DNA of 37,485 nucleotides from an uncultured Gammaproteobacteria bacterium (GTDB lineage Bacteria; Pseudomonadota; Gammaproteobacteria; Ga0077536): NCBI GenBank assembly GCA_938075585.1, contig CALJHG010000011.1:1-37485 (forward strand), read 5' to 3'. How positions within the stretch are numbered: the first letter of the stretch is position 1; each line of letters begins with the position of its first letter. The position numbers and the translations under genes were made by a program. This document shows, in pieces, positions 1 through 9,544 of the stretch. The notes under the pieces are model-generated. The model had not been told where the DNA came from. It did no database searches and worked only from the letters and a program-made list of their open reading frames with translations.

Positions 1-318
1 TCCAAAAAAAAGACCAAAAAATCGATCTGCAAAGCCGACACCTCCCCTAGAAATAATATCTGATAAGAATCGCTTGATCACAGCGGACACAATAAAAACA
101 CCAATAAAAATCGAGAAAAAACAAATTATATTTCTCAAGCTATCGATAGTTACATAAGACTCTATAAAAGCTCCCAGCGCTGTAGCATACTTAAACCCAA
201 AGAATATTCCGAAAAACCAAGTTAATAGCGATAAAATTTCGCGCGCTATCCCTCGGAACAACCCAATAGTGCCCGAGAATAAAACAATAGCTAGTAAGAT
301 TATGTCTGTCCAGTTCAT
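1..318 (-). CDS. cvpA: CvpA family inner-membrane protein (partial, N-terminal part)
   Basis: This is the first 106 codons of a gene that runs off the left edge of the window. I translated it by hand from the minus strand. It begins MNWTDIILLAIVLFSGTIGL and continues with a second hydrophobic stretch (LLTWFFGIFFGF) and a third (CFFSIFIGVFIVSAV). It then reaches the conserved G-x-A-D-R-x-x-G pattern, here GFADRFFGLFFG. CvpA is a small multi-spanning inner-membrane protein, needed for colicin V export in E. coli and otherwise poorly understood. An in-frame ATG 18 bases upstream (position 336) is possible, but MNW is the usual family start. The gene follows dedD in the same direction, as in Pseudomonas, where purF comes next; that gene would lie outside this window. 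Confidence 0.88.
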   Translation of the reverse strand, partial: MNWTDIILLAIVLFSGTIGLFRGIAREILSLLTWFFGIFFGFKYATALGAFIESYVTIDSLRNIICFFSIFIGVFIVSAVIKRFLSDIISRGGVGFADRFFGLFFG

Positions 319-362
319 AATGGAACCGAAATTCATCTAAGTTTTGATTGTAACAGAGTCAT

Positions 363-863
363 CTATTCTATAACAGCAGTCATGGGCACATGCTTAATCA
401 GTATGCTCCGCTGCTGGTTACTTTTGCGCAGTTTCGATCGTATTTCTTCAGCCTGACGCAAATCCATATGCGGGCCAACTAGTACCTTAAAAGCCCTGAC
501 CCCATTATTCTTAGCAGTGCGCACATATGCTGCGAAACCTTGCTCCCTCAGAAACTTGACTTGACTATCGGCGTTAGCACGCCTCTCAAAGCTACCTACC
601 TGTAAGTCCCAAGAGTCTACTTCATAAAGTTGAGGCTCAGTCCGACGAGCAGTATTATCTAACTTTTCGATCAAAGAGGCGATCTCATCTTTCTGGATCG
701 GAGCAATAACTTCGCCACTTAAGTCAGGTGATCTGGGGTCTATCTGAAGTTGGAGCTCTTCATCACTTACATTAGGCGATAAAAACATGGGCAAAAGAAT
801 AAGAGCTGTCGAAATTAGGATTAAGAAGCCGACCAGTCTTTTTTTCAAAATCTCACTCATCAA
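363..863 (-). CDS. dedD: SPOR-domain cell-division protein, DedD-like
   Basis: The protein has 166 residues. A short cytoplasmic start is followed by one membrane segment at about residues 11-29 (LVGFLILISTALILLPMFL), then a low-complexity periplasmic linker. A C-terminal SPOR domain occupies about residues 83-160, beginning WDLQVGSF and containing FKVLVGP and a late ILIKH strand. SPOR domains bind denuded septal peptidoglycan, so the protein is expected at the division site. Its linker is shorter than in E. coli DedD (about 220 residues). The ATG overlaps the folC stop by four bases, which suggests translational coupling. Its place between folC and cvpA is the classic dedD locus. Family identity is secure; the exact division role is inferred. 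Confidence 0.87.
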   Translation of the reverse strand: MMSEILKKRLVGFLILISTALILLPMFLSPNVSDEELQLQIDPRSPDLSGEVIAPIQKDEIASLIEKLDNTARRTEPQLYEVDSWDLQVGSFERRANADSQVKFLREQGFAAYVRTAKNNGVRAFKVLVGPHMDLRQAEEIRSKLRKSNQQRSILIKHVPMTAVIE

Positions 864-2191
864 GCTATCTTCTCCTGAATGAATTTCATCGCCTCACCGA
901 CTGTGATAAACGATCCGGTAATTATTAGCCTATCCACAAAGTACTTGTTCTCGAAAATTTCACTTAATATCTGATCGCATGAAGAATGACAACTGGTCTT
1001 AAGCTTTTTGTCAAGACTCTTCGCTGTTTCCATTACCTCCTCTGCAGATAAAGCACCTGCGTTGTCTAGTTCAACTAAATACAAGCGATCAATCACCGGA
1101 GTTAAATGCGTCAAAAAGCCTACAACATCTTTTGTAGACAACATCCCGAAAATACATGCTGTTTTCTGGACTTTTCTCATGCCCATTATTTCTCTAGATA
1201 AAATTTCTGCTGCTGGCTCATTGTGAGCCACATCAACAAAAATCTCGAAACCCAAGTCGTGAGATATTGACTGCATCCTACCCGGGATAACGAGGCTATG
1301 ACAGACCTTGCGTACTGAAGATTCAAGTACTTGTGCGTCTATATTTAAGAGTTCAAGTACTTTCAACACCCCTGATATATTGCGAAGCTGATGAGCTCCG
1401 GACGTTACAGGATAGGGAAGCTTCGTAAGACTTTTAGCGTTACTAGACCACTCCCAATAGCTATCTTCAGTCTCCATGAAATAGTCGACGCCCAATATCG
1501 AGAGTTCCGCTTCTATTAGTTCAGCATGAGAATAGATAGCGCGCGGCACTTCCTTATCAGAGCACACGACTGGTTTCCCAGGTCGCATAATACCGGCTTT
1601 TTCTAAGGCAATTTCCTCCCGAGTTTCTCCCAGCCATTCGACATGATCGAGCCCAATCGAAGTGATTAAAGCTACATCAGACTCAACAATATTAACCGCA
1701 TCAAGCCTTCCGCCTAAGCCAACTTCTAAAATAACGAAGTCTAAGTTGTAAGCATTGAAAATATTTAGCGAAGCTATGGTTATAAATTCGAAATAAGTCA
1801 AGGCAGCAGAGCCAGAGATTTTACTAAGCGTGTAGAACGCATTACATATCTCTGTAGAAGAAACATTATGCCCATTAACTCTTATACGTTCATTAAAATG
1901 AGTGATATGTGGGGAAGTATATGTACCCACCTTGTAACCCAACTCTAATATAATGGCTTCAAGATAATGACAACATGAGCCCTTTCCGTTGGTACCGGCG
2001 ACGGTAATAACCTGGGGCGACAAGTTAACTAACCCGAGCTTGGTTCCGACATCCAAGCATTTACCTAAGCCGAGTTTTATCTCGTCGCCCTCTACATTTT
2101 CTAACCAGTCCAACCACGCAACCATGCTAGCTTCCGCCTTTGGCGGAGCATCCGCTCTAACAGCTTTACGAACTGACTCTGGCACCATCAT
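860..2191 (-). CDS. folC: Dihydrofolate synthase / folylpolyglutamate synthase
   Basis: FolC joins glutamate to dihydropteroate and then extends the glutamate tail of folates, using ATP. The 443-residue length is normal. The Mur-ligase-type P-loop GTNGKGS is at residues 66-72. The second signature follows (LEVGLGGRLDAVN, then TSIGLDHVEWLG and EKAGIMR), and the C-terminal domain carries DVAHNEPAA, the FolC version of the conserved D-x-A-H-N motif. The start is uncertain: two ATGs stand in a row with no clear Shine-Dalgarno sequence, and a later methionine at residue 23 (MVAWLDWLENV) is closer to where the family alignment begins. The gene lies 19 bases after accD and overlaps dedD, so it probably belongs to one transcript with them. 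Confidence 0.95.
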   Translation of the reverse strand: MMVPESVRKAVRADAPPKAEASMVAWLDWLENVEGDEIKLGLGKCLDVGTKLGLVNLSPQVITVAGTNGKGSCCHYLEAIILELGYKVGTYTSPHITHFNERIRVNGHNVSSTEICNAFYTLSKISGSAALTYFEFITIASLNIFNAYNLDFVILEVGLGGRLDAVNIVESDVALITSIGLDHVEWLGETREEIALEKAGIMRPGKPVVCSDKEVPRAIYSHAELIEAELSILGVDYFMETEDSYWEWSSNAKSLTKLPYPVTSGAHQLRNISGVLKVLELLNIDAQVLESSVRKVCHSLVIPGRMQSISHDLGFEIFVDVAHNEPAAEILSREIMGMRKVQKTACIFGMLSTKDVVGFLTHLTPVIDRLYLVELDNAGALSAEEVMETAKSLDKKLKTSCHSSCDQILSEIFENKYFVDRLIITGSFITVGEAMKFIQEKIA

Positions 2192-2210
2192 AAATTGGAG
2201 AAGTTTGTCA

Positions 2211-3083
2211 CTAAAGGGCGTTTTCCTTGCGGCGCGTTTGCGTGAATGTGGAAAGAATAGACACTATTGTGCTTTTTAGTTGACGACGGTCGACAATCAT
2301 ATCAACGGCGCCATGATCTAATAAAAATTCGCTACGCTGAAAGCCATCCGGAAGTACTTGCCGCACGGTCTGCTCTATAACCCGAGGTCCAGCAAACCCA
2401 ATCAACGCATTCGGTTCTGCAATAGTGACATCACCAAGCATAGCTAAACTAGCAGAAACTCCTCCAGTAGTTGGATCCGTTAAAACTACTATGTAAGGTA
2501 GGCTATTTTCTCTCATTTCAGCTATCGCTGCGCTAGTTTTGGCCATTTGCATAAGTGATATCAGTGCTTCTTGCATGCGCGCACCACCGCTTGTACAAAA
2601 ACACACCAGAGGTATCTTGGCTTGTAAACAGCGCCTAACTGCTCTCACAAATCGTTCACCCACGACAGAGCCCATGGAACCTCCCATGAATGAAAAATCG
2701 AAAGCTGCAGCAACAATAGGCATGTTATCAATCGTACCTTCCATGGCTATGAGTGCATCACTTTCACCCGTATTTTTCTGTGCCAAAGTTATACGGTCTC
2801 GGTACTTTTTATTGTCTTTAAATTTAAGGAAATCAAATGGACGTAACTTACTCCCAATTTCTCGTCCACTATTTTGATCCAAGAATGTCATTAATCTCCG
2901 ACGCCCAAACAGGCGCATATGCGCATTGCATTTAATACAAACCTGAAGGTTTCTCTCAACTTCAGCTCGATAAAGTACTGCCCCGCACTCGGAACAACTT
3001 GTCCACAATCCTTCAGGAACCGAGCTCTGTCCATTACCTTCGGTACGGATCCTTTTTGGCAGTAATTTTTTAAACCAGCTCAA
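2211..3083 (-). CDS. accD: Acetyl-CoA carboxylase carboxyltransferase subunit beta
   Basis: AccD pairs with AccA to move the carboxyl group from carboxybiotin to acetyl-CoA, the first committed step of fatty-acid synthesis. The N-terminal zinc ribbon is complete, with cysteines at residues 30, 33, 49 and 52. The crotonase-like core contains [13 protein letters not shown] and the CoA-binding stretch [11 protein letters not shown]. Length is 290 residues, near the usual 290-305. The start codon is TTG. It is supported by an AAGGA eight bases upstream and by the peptide MSWFKKLLP, which matches the usual AccD start; the only nearby ATG is followed at once by a stop. The gene sits between trpA and folC, as in Pseudomonas relatives. 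Confidence 0.96.
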   Translation of the reverse strand: MSWFKKLLPKRIRTEGNGQSSVPEGLWTSCSECGAVLYRAEVERNLQVCIKCNAHMRLFGRRRLMTFLDQNSGREIGSKLRPFDFLKFKDNKKYRDRITLAQKNTGESDALIAMEGTIDNMPIVAAAFDFSFMGGSMGSVVGERFVRAVRRCLQAKIPLVCFCTSGGARMQEALISLMQMAKTSAAIAEMRENSLPYIVVLTDPTTGGVSASLAMLGDVTIAEPNALIGFAGPRVIEQTVRQVLPDGFQRSEFLLDHGAVDMIVDRRQLKSTIVSILSTFTQTRRKENAL

Positions 3084-3110
3084 TTACATATTCCTTCAAA
3101 AGTTCGGCCT

Positions 3111-3926
3111 TTACTTGAATTGGACCGATTGATTAATACTAGTTCTGAGTTCCCGCACAAAATGGGTGACATTTTCGGCTATCTCAGTCACAGTCTCACC
3201 TTTTTCAATAATTTCTACGATAGCACTACCGACAACCACACCATCTGATATCGCGGCCGCATCCACAGCTGCTTGTGAATTACGAATTCCAAATCCAAGT
3301 CCTACCGGAATACCCGCAATATTTTTCGTCCTATCAATATTATCCTTAATTTCATTTCCGTCGAATTGTTTATCCCCAGTCACTCCTTTTACAGCGACGA
3401 AATAAACAAACCCAGAAGCATATTCGCAAATTTTCCTAATCCTCTCCTCTGGAGAGTTGGGTGCGACCAGAAATATCTGGGCGATACCCAACGGTTCAAA
3501 TGAATTCTTGAAAGGAGCGGCCTCTTCTGGTGGTAAATCAACCACCAAAACTCCATCGGCACCAACTTCATTGCATCGAGCCGCTAGAGTACCAAGACCC
3601 ATACGTTGAAACGGATTGCAGTACCCCATAAGGACCACTGGCGTATCTAAATCTTTTTGTCGGAATACACCTACACAATCTAATACATCACTTAAACTCG
3701 TACCAAGACTCAACGCTCTTTCGCTCGCTCTTTGGATAACTTCCCCATCAGCCATAGGGTCGGAGAATGGCACTCCAAGCTCAATAATATCAGCCCCACC
3801 TGCAACTAAAGCATGCATGATATCAGGGGTCGCCTCCAAAGTAGGATCCCCCGCGGTGACAAAAGCGATCAGTCCCTTCATCCTGTCTGAGTTTAATTTT
3901 TCAAAACAAGCATTAATTCGATTCAT
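3111..3926 (-). CDS. trpA: Tryptophan synthase alpha subunit
   Basis: TrpA cleaves indole-3-glycerol phosphate to indole and glyceraldehyde 3-phosphate and channels indole to TrpB. I chose the ATG at 3926 (271 residues, MNRINACFEKL) rather than a TTG four codons upstream at 3938. With the ATG, the catalytic residues fall exactly at the E. coli positions: Glu49 in IIELGVPFSDP and Asp60 in the following MADG. The phosphate-binding GFGI and GSAIVEII motifs are present near the C-terminus. The gene follows trpB by 33 bases and precedes accD, so synthase subunits and probably accD share a transcript. No attenuator-like leader is visible here; trpE, trpD and trpC are not in the window. Confidence 0.96.
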   Translation of the reverse strand: MNRINACFEKLNSDRMKGLIAFVTAGDPTLEATPDIMHALVAGGADIIELGVPFSDPMADGEVIQRASERALSLGTSLSDVLDCVGVFRQKDLDTPVVLMGYCNPFQRMGLGTLAARCNEVGADGVLVVDLPPEEAAPFKNSFEPLGIAQIFLVAPNSPEERIRKICEYASGFVYFVAVKGVTGDKQFDGNEIKDNIDRTKNIAGIPVGLGFGIRNSQAAVDAAAISDGVVVGSAIVEIIEKGETVTEIAENVTHFVRELRTSINQSVQFK

Positions 3927-3959
3927 AGTATTACCCAATAAAACAGTACCAACGCTAAA

Positions 3960-5198
3960 TTACAATGTAATCGAGTTAAGCGTCGCTATAGTTTGTATAT
4001 CCTTATCCCCTCGTCCTGATAAATTCACCACGATGGTCTTTCCTTGTCCCATAACAGCGGCTAATTTTTCAGCATAAGCCAGCGCGTGACTAGTCTCGAG
4101 AGCAGGAATAATTCCTTCTAATGTGGTCAGTCTATCAAACGCTTCTAAAGCCTCACCATCGTTTACAGTCTCGTATTGCGCCCTACCAATGTCCTTTAGC
4201 CATGAATGCTCTGGCCCCACTCCAGGGTAGTCGAGTCCAGCACTTATAGAATGAGTCGATTCAATTTGACCGCACTCGTCTTGCATTAGATAGGTTCGAT
4301 TCCCGTGTAAAACCCCTGGAATACCTGCACTTAAAGGAGCGGAATGTCTCCCACTAGCTACGCCCTCTCCACCGGCTTCTACTCCGACCATCGCAACATC
4401 CGAATCATTTATGAATGGATGGAATAGACCAATTGCGTTTGATCCCCCACCAACACATGCGACTAAAGCATCTGGCAGAGAGCCTATCTGTTCAAGACAT
4501 TGACAACGAGTTTCTCGGCCGATAATCGATTGGAAATCTCGCACAATAACCGGATAAGGGTGCGGTCCAGCAACCGTCCCTATAATATAAAACGTAGTGT
4601 CTACATTCGTAACCCAATCGCGAAGAGCTTCATTTAGAGCATCTTTAAGTGTCCGAGAACCCGACGTGACCGGGACCACTTGCGCACCCAGTAACTTCAT
4701 TCGAAAAACGTTAGTTGACTGCCTTTTTATATCTTCCTCTCCCATATACACACAACACTCTAACCCGAGTCTAGCTGCAATTGTCGCGGTTGCGACGCCG
4801 TGTTGGCCCGCACCAGTTTCCGCAATGACCCTAGGCTTTCCCATTCTTTTGGCCAACAAAGCCTGTCCGACGGTATTGTTTACCTTATGAGCACCGGTAT
4901 GATTTAAGTCTTCGCGCTTGAGGAAAATTTTCGCACCACCTATTTCTTCAGACCATCTTTTGGCAAAATAAAGTGGACTGGGACGACCTACATAATACTT
5001 AAGATCATCGTCTAATTCCGCCAAGAATTCTTCGTCAGACATATATTTTTTATAGGCATTTTCTAAATCTAGTAAAGGCTGCATTAACGTTTCAGAAACA
5101 AAGCGCCCGCCATAATCACCAAAATATCCGTTCTCATTGGGCAAAGAAACATCAGATTTCTCATCAGCACTCACAGTATTTACTTCATTATTTTTCAA
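3960..5198 (-). CDS. trpB: Tryptophan synthase beta subunit
   Basis: TrpB condenses indole with serine using pyridoxal phosphate. The PLP lysine is Lys105 in [10 protein letters not shown], followed by [13 protein letters not shown]; the phosphate-binding loop is [10 protein letters not shown]. The protein is 412 residues with a roughly 23-residue N-terminal lead before the family core begins at [10 protein letters not shown]. There is no in-frame ATG near the beginning. The TTG at 5198 overlaps the end of trpF by 11 bases, and a GTG at 5174 (VSADEKSD) is an equally reasonable start; neither has a convincing Shine-Dalgarno sequence. The enzyme partners with TrpA encoded just downstream. Confidence 0.96.
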   Translation of the reverse strand: MKNNEVNTVSADEKSDVSLPNENGYFGDYGGRFVSETLMQPLLDLENAYKKYMSDEEFLAELDDDLKYYVGRPSPLYFAKRWSEEIGGAKIFLKREDLNHTGAHKVNNTVGQALLAKRMGKPRVIAETGAGQHGVATATIAARLGLECCVYMGEEDIKRQSTNVFRMKLLGAQVVPVTSGSRTLKDALNEALRDWVTNVDTTFYIIGTVAGPHPYPVIVRDFQSIIGRETRCQCLEQIGSLPDALVACVGGGSNAIGLFHPFINDSDVAMVGVEAGGEGVASGRHSAPLSAGIPGVLHGNRTYLMQDECGQIESTHSISAGLDYPGVGPEHSWLKDIGRAQYETVNDGEALEAFDRLTTLEGIIPALETSHALAYAEKLAAVMGQGKTIVVNLSGRGDKDIQTIATLNSITL

Positions 5199-5814
5199 TC
5201 GAACGCACCCGCTTTATGAATTCTTCCATTTTAGCGTGATCCTTCACGCCTTTCTTCAACTCTACCCCACCACTGACATCAACTGCATAAGGCGATGTCA
5301 CATTTATCGCACCGATCACATTTTCTAGGTCCAAGCCTCCGGCTAAAATAATCGGCTTATCAATATTTTTAGGCACTAATGACCAATCGAACGTCTTACC
5401 AGTTCCGCCATAAGACCCCCGGACCATAGTATCCAAAAGTAATGAATTAGCTGCATTGTAACGCTTTGCCTCAGCAGCTAGATCAGTTTCTTCACCTACT
5501 CTAATAGCTTTTATCCATGGTTTTGAGGACAATCCACATTCGTACTCGGATTCATCACCGTGAAATTGTACCAAGTCTACCCCAGTGTCGCTTACCGTTT
5601 TTTTTAGCATTTCATGTTCAGCATTTACGAATAGGCCAACACATGTTACGAATGGCGGTAGCTTATGGATTATAGCCGCGGCATCGGAGGGATGGATATA
5701 TCGCGGACTAGATGGGTAGAAAACAAATCCTAGGGCATCAGCACCGAAGTCCACTGCCGCCTGAGCATCCTGTATAGAAGTTATACCGCAAATTTTTGTA
5801 CGCACATATGCCAA
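5188..5814 (-). CDS. trpF: Phosphoribosylanthranilate isomerase
   Basis: TrpF catalyses the Amadori rearrangement of phosphoribosylanthranilate in tryptophan synthesis. It is a TIM-barrel protein of about 208 residues. The conserved start RTKICGIT carries the catalytic cysteine, and [19 protein letters not shown] carries the catalytic aspartate and the glycine-rich phosphate loop. [11 protein letters not shown] and [10 protein letters not shown] complete the barrel. I prefer the TTG at 5814 ([11 protein letters not shown]), six bases after GGGAAG, which gives the usual short N-terminus. A GTG at 5835 would add seven residues. This is a free-standing TrpF, not fused to TrpC as in E. coli. Its stop overlaps the beginning of trpB. 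Confidence 0.94.
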   Translation of the reverse strand: MAYVRTKICGITSIQDAQAAVDFGADALGFVFYPSSPRYIHPSDAAAIIHKLPPFVTCVGLFVNAEHEMLKKTVSDTGVDLVQFHGDESEYECGLSSKPWIKAIRVGEETDLAAEAKRYNAANSLLLDTMVRGSYGGTGKTFDWSLVPKNIDKPIILAGGLDLENVIGAINVTSPYAVDVSGGVELKKGVKDHAKMEEFIKRVRSIEK

Positions 5815-5904
5815 AATATTCTTCCCAATCACCACCTTTCAGAATTATCACATTTAAAGGCACCAACATATAGTCGCAAATTACTTCACTGCGCTTAACC
5901 CACC

Positions 5905-6708
5905 TCAGACAAGTTCTCTATAAGACGGAGCTGGTATCTCAAACTCTTCCGGATAATGAACATCCGAAAGATACAAGCCGTCGGGAAGCGCCGTGACTCC
6001 ACCTAATGACCTATCTTTATAAGATAAAACTTCACCTGCCCAACTGGGAGCTCTACGACCACTACCTATTTCCATCAAAACACCAGCTAGATTTCTCACC
6101 ATATGTTGCAAAAACGCATTTGCAGTCACCTTGAACAACAAAATCTCAGATTGTTTTTTAACTTCACAACAGGATACTCGTCTAACCGCATTTTTAGCTT
6201 GACAACCTTTTGCTTGAAACGTGGAAAAATCATGCCTTCCCAACCAATGACTACAAGCTTCATTCATTGATGTAATATTCAATGGGCGATAGTACCATGT
6301 CGCTTTTTTATTCCATACGGCTGAACGGATCGGTCGATTGTAGATAAGATAATTGTAAGTGCGTTCGATCGCGCTAAATCGGGCATGAAAGCTCGCCGGT
6401 ACTATTTTAGCCCAAATCACCGAAATTGAATCGGGTAAGTTAGCGTTGCACCCATGCGTCCAGGAACGCAGGGCTCTGTCGATTTCAGTATCAAAATGGA
6501 TTACCTGAAATAACGCATGGACACCAGCGTCAGTCCGGCCTGCACAGGTTGTAAGAATTGGTTCATTAGCCACTATCCCGAGCGCGGTCTCTATCGCGCT
6601 TTGGACAGTTTTCTGCCCCCGCTGAGACTGCCATCCTTTGAAACTGGAGCCATCGTACTCTATTCCTAGCGCGATTCTCACAGCAGATATCTCATATTGT
6701 TGTAACAA
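5905..6708 (-). CDS. truA: tRNA pseudouridine(38-40) synthase
   Basis: TruA converts uridines 38-40 of the anticodon stem-loop of many tRNAs to pseudouridine. The core starts RIALGIEYDGSSFKGWQSQ. The catalytic aspartate lies in CAGRTDAGVHA and is residue 60 when the TTG start is used, the same number as in E. coli. The domain containing FLQHMVRNLAGVLMEIGSG is typical. Length is 267 residues. An in-frame GTG at 6681 (VRIALGIEYDG) is a real alternative start and has a weak GAG upstream; the TTG has none. The gene lies between the FimV-like gene and trpF, as in Pseudomonas. Confidence 0.95.
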   Translation of the reverse strand: MLQQYEISAVRIALGIEYDGSSFKGWQSQRGQKTVQSAIETALGIVANEPILTTCAGRTDAGVHALFQVIHFDTEIDRALRSWTHGCNANLPDSISVIWAKIVPASFHARFSAIERTYNYLIYNRPIRSAVWNKKATWYYRPLNITSMNEACSHWLGRHDFSTFQAKGCQAKNAVRRVSCCEVKKQSEILLFKVTANAFLQHMVRNLAGVLMEIGSGRRAPSWAGEVLSYKDRSLGGVTALPDGLYLSDVHYPEEFEIPAPSYRELV

Positions 6709-6729
6709 CAGGAAATGAAGTTTGAGCCA

Positions 6730-7401
6730 TTAATTGGCGAGAGAATCTAACATTGACGCGGCCTCATTTCGATGGTCGCTGGATGCGGAGATCATCACAC
6801 CCTCTAGAATGCGACGGGCACCGTCAGAATCTCCCACATCCATTAACGCCCTAGCTAAATCTAACTTAGACTCGAAGTCTAGGGGCGTATCTGACTCGCC
6901 TATTCCTGCCTCGCTCAAGCTTGAATAATCAAGCCTCTGCCCAGCTTCAATAGCGTGTATAGGCTTTGATTGGGGGCGGAATATCAACCACAAAAGAAGC
7001 ACACTACTGACTAATGTCCATAAATTGATATCGAGATTTGCCAGGCCTTTGTACCAGAGGAGGTCGGAAGGTCTTTCACTCGTGACCCTTCCCCCATTAA
7101 CACTTAGGGTTCTTGAAGGAATCTCTTCCTCATTTAAATCATAACCTATTTGAGCTCTCAATAATGCGATTTCTCTATTTTTAATTATGAGTTTATTGTA
7201 AAGATCAGCATAAATATCGGATTGGGCAAAGGTCCGAAAACTATCGTCAGAGATAGCCTCTAGCTGGGAACTCAAGTCTGAAGTTTCGGCCATCGCTGCA
7301 ATAGCAAATGAAGTATTAGCACAAAATAGGCAAATCGCACTAATTATAATTGCTTGGATACTTTTAATGACGCGTCCCAACGGGCTTTGGATGCAAGCCA
7401 C
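6730..7401 (-). CDS. Miniature FimV-like protein (signal peptide, coiled coil, one TM, FimV C-terminal domain)
   Basis: The protein has 223 residues. It shows a signal-peptide-like start (IQAIIISAICLFCANTSFA, residues 15-33), a short stretch of probable coiled coil around residues 62-84, a membrane segment at about 126-141 (INLWTLVSSVLLLWLIF), and a C-terminal domain at about 175-221. That last domain, containing KLDLARALMDVGDSDGARRI, closely resembles the conserved C-terminal TPR-like domain of FimV/TspA. Its place between asd and truA is exactly where fimV sits in Pseudomonas. Full FimV proteins are commonly 650-950 residues and carry a periplasmic LysM domain, which I cannot find here. FimV localises polar pili and c-di-GMP machinery; whether this short form does is unknown. 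The GTG start overlaps the end of asd by 38 bases, and a TTG seven codons later is possible. Confidence 0.75.
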   Translation of the reverse strand: MACIQSPLGRVIKSIQAIIISAICLFCANTSFAIAAMAETSDLSSQLEAISDDSFRTFAQSDIYADLYNKLIIKNREIALLRAQIGYDLNEEEIPSRTLSVNGGRVTSERPSDLLWYKGLANLDINLWTLVSSVLLLWLIFRPQSKPIHAIEAGQRLDYSSLSEAGIGESDTPLDFESKLDLARALMDVGDSDGARRILEGVMISASSDHRNEAASMLDSLAN

Positions 7402-8413
7402 CTTCTACTAACCTTTCTGCAATTTGTACACTATTTAAAGCAGCACCTTTTCTTACGTTATCGGAAACAATCCACATATCTAATCCTTTCGGACAAGAAA
7501 TATCCTCGCGGATCCTTCCTACGAGACAGTCATCATTATTTGCCGCATCAGTCACGGCGGTAGGGTATCCTCCATCTATCATGTCGTCGATCACTCTCAC
7601 GCCAGCCGCATTTTTAAGTAATTCACGCGCCTCATCAGCCGTGATTTTTTCCTTAGTCTCAATATGTACTGCCTCTGAATGCCCGTAAAAAACAGGAACC
7701 CTTACTGCTGTCGGATTAACTAACAAGGCGCTATCATCCATGATTTTCTGAGTTTCCCACACCATTTTCATTTCTTCTTTTGTGTAACCATTTTCCTGAA
7801 AAACGTCTATCTGCGGTAAACAATTAAACGCTATTTGTTTAGGGTAAACCTGTGATGAGATCTCTTTAGAGTTAAGAATATTAGCTGTTTGAACCGCCAA
7901 TTCCTCTATACCATCTTTACCAGTTCCAGAAACCGCCTGATAAGTACAGACATTAATTCTGTCTATTCCAACTACATCGTATATTGGCTTCAGTGCTACT
8001 ACCATCTGTATGGTAGAACAATTTGGATTAGCTATTATATTTCGCTTAGTATACCCAGAGATGGCATCAAGGTTTACCTCGGGAACTATCAAGGGTATAT
8101 CGTCGTCATATCGAAATTCCGAGGTATTATCGATGACTATGCATCCTTTTGCCGCTGCCTTAGGGGCAAAGATCTTTGAGATAGCGCTCCCAGGTGAAAA
8201 CAAGCAAATATCAACTGGACTAAAATCGAACGTATCCAGATCTTGAACTACGAGCATTTTTTTTCCAAAGGACACTCTAGTTCCTGCTGAACGATTGCTC
8301 GCTATAGCATGAATGTCGCCAATCGGGAAATTTCTTTCATCAAGTAGCTCTAAAATCGTCTCACCAACAGCACCAGTCGCGCCTACAACCGCTATATCAT
8401 ACTCTGGTCTCAT
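7364..8413 (-). CDS. asd: Aspartate-semialdehyde dehydrogenase
   Basis: Asd reduces aspartyl phosphate to aspartate semialdehyde, the branch point to lysine/diaminopimelate, threonine and methionine. The NADP-binding motif is VVGATGAVGE at residues 9-18. The catalytic cysteine is Cys132 in NPNCSTIQ, and AVSGTGKDG and HSEAVHIETKE are present. At 349 residues it belongs to the shorter Asd group that includes the Vibrio Asd2 and Gram-positive forms. A GGA lies ten bases before the ATG. It follows leuB by 27 bases, a common pairing. Three further DAP-pathway genes (dapB, dapC, dapD) are also in this window. Confidence 0.95.
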   Translation of the reverse strand: MRPEYDIAVVGATGAVGETILELLDERNFPIGDIHAIASNRSAGTRVSFGKKMLVVQDLDTFDFSPVDICLFSPGSAISKIFAPKAAAKGCIVIDNTSEFRYDDDIPLIVPEVNLDAISGYTKRNIIANPNCSTIQMVVALKPIYDVVGIDRINVCTYQAVSGTGKDGIEELAVQTANILNSKEISSQVYPKQIAFNCLPQIDVFQENGYTKEEMKMVWETQKIMDDSALLVNPTAVRVPVFYGHSEAVHIETKEKITADEARELLKNAAGVRVIDDMIDGGYPTAVTDAANNDDCLVGRIREDISCPKGLDMWIVSDNVRKGAALNSVQIAERLVEGGLHPKPVGTRH

Positions 8414-8440
8414 CTTAGTTTCCGTCTAAATTTTATTAAA

Positions 8441-9517
8441 TTATTTCATAGCATCAATGATAGCAGTTGTCATTTCATCTGTACCAACTGTTGATTCATC
8501 AGCCAGGCTAATATCTGCGGTCCTCAAACCAGCATCCAAAACAGTGCTTATTGCCTGCTCAATTTTTTCCGCTAAATCTGGCTCTTTCAATGAATACTTT
8601 AACATCATGCTCAGGGATAAAATTGTTGCAATAGGGTTAGCTAGATTCTGCCCGGCAATATCGGGTGCCGAACCATGAACGGGCTCAAACAGTCCCTTGG
8701 CGGCATCATCTAGAGACGCGGATGGTAACATACCGATAGAGCCGGTTAACATAGCCGCCAAATCAGACAGAATATCGCCGAACATATTCGAGGTGACCAG
8801 TACATCAAATTGTTTAGGGTCGCGAACTAACTGCATCGCCGCATTGTCTACATACATATGTTCTAAAGAAATCGCGGGGTAGTCCTTTGATACCTCCGTA
8901 ACAATGTCTCGCCAAAGCTCGGTGACTTCTAATACATTAGCTTTATCTACTGAACAAAGACGTCCGCTGCGCTTAGACGCTATCTCAAAAGCTGATCGCA
9001 CAATACGCTCTATTTCTGTCTCCGTATAAGTTAACGTATTATATCCATATCGCTCACCATCCTCGCGAATCTCAACCCCTCTAGGCTGACCAAAATATAT
9101 TCCACTCGTCAGCTCTCTAATGATCATTAAATCAAGTCCAGAAACAATCTCAGATTTTAAAGAAGACGAATTAACTAAGGCAGGGAATAATACAGCAGGA
9201 CGAAGATTACAGTACAAATCTAACTCCGCACGTAACCTCAGAAGCCCGCGTTCCGGTCTGATGGCTCTCTCGACTTTATCCCAACGCGGCCCTCCAACCG
9301 CGCCTAGTAGTATTGCATCCGCCTCTTTTGCAAGCTCCAGCGTCTTTTGCGGGAGGGAATCTCCGTCTGCATCAATTGCGCATCCCCCTAAGAGAGAGTG
9401 TTCTAAATCGTAGCTGTACCCGTACTTGTGTCCCAGTGCGTGGATAACACGTTCAGTAGCGCCAACTATCTCAGGTCCGATACCGTCACCCGATAACAAT
9501 AAAATTTTGTCAGTCAT
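8441..9517 (-). CDS. leuB: 3-isopropylmalate dehydrogenase
   Basis: LeuB oxidatively decarboxylates 3-isopropylmalate with NAD in leucine synthesis. The 358-residue protein starts [16 protein letters not shown] and carries the substrate arginines in [19 protein letters not shown], the catalytic region [16 protein letters not shown], the metal-binding [13 protein letters not shown], and the NAD-binding [12 protein letters not shown]. The ATG has no obvious Shine-Dalgarno sequence. It is the first gene of the minus-strand run toward cvpA; leuC and leuD are not adjacent on this side. The upstream region is shared with divergent dapC and carries several TTTTACA boxes. Confidence 0.96.
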   Translation of the reverse strand: MTDKILLLSGDGIGPEIVGATERVIHALGHKYGYSYDLEHSLLGGCAIDADGDSLPQKTLELAKEADAILLGAVGGPRWDKVERAIRPERGLLRLRAELDLYCNLRPAVLFPALVNSSSLKSEIVSGLDLMIIRELTSGIYFGQPRGVEIREDGERYGYNTLTYTETEIERIVRSAFEIASKRSGRLCSVDKANVLEVTELWRDIVTEVSKDYPAISLEHMYVDNAAMQLVRDPKQFDVLVTSNMFGDILSDLAAMLTGSIGMLPSASLDDAAKGLFEPVHGSAPDIAGQNLANPIATILSLSMMLKYSLKEPDLAEKIEQAISTVLDAGLRTADISLADESTVGTDEMTTAIIDAMK

Positions 9518-9544
9518 AATTATTCACGATTTGTAAACACTTTA

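Noticed and set aside
4291-4310. A tRNA T-arm-like sequence (GGTTCGATTCCCG) inside trpB
   Set aside because: It lies in conserved trpB coding sequence and there is no acceptor stem, D-arm or anticodon arm around it.
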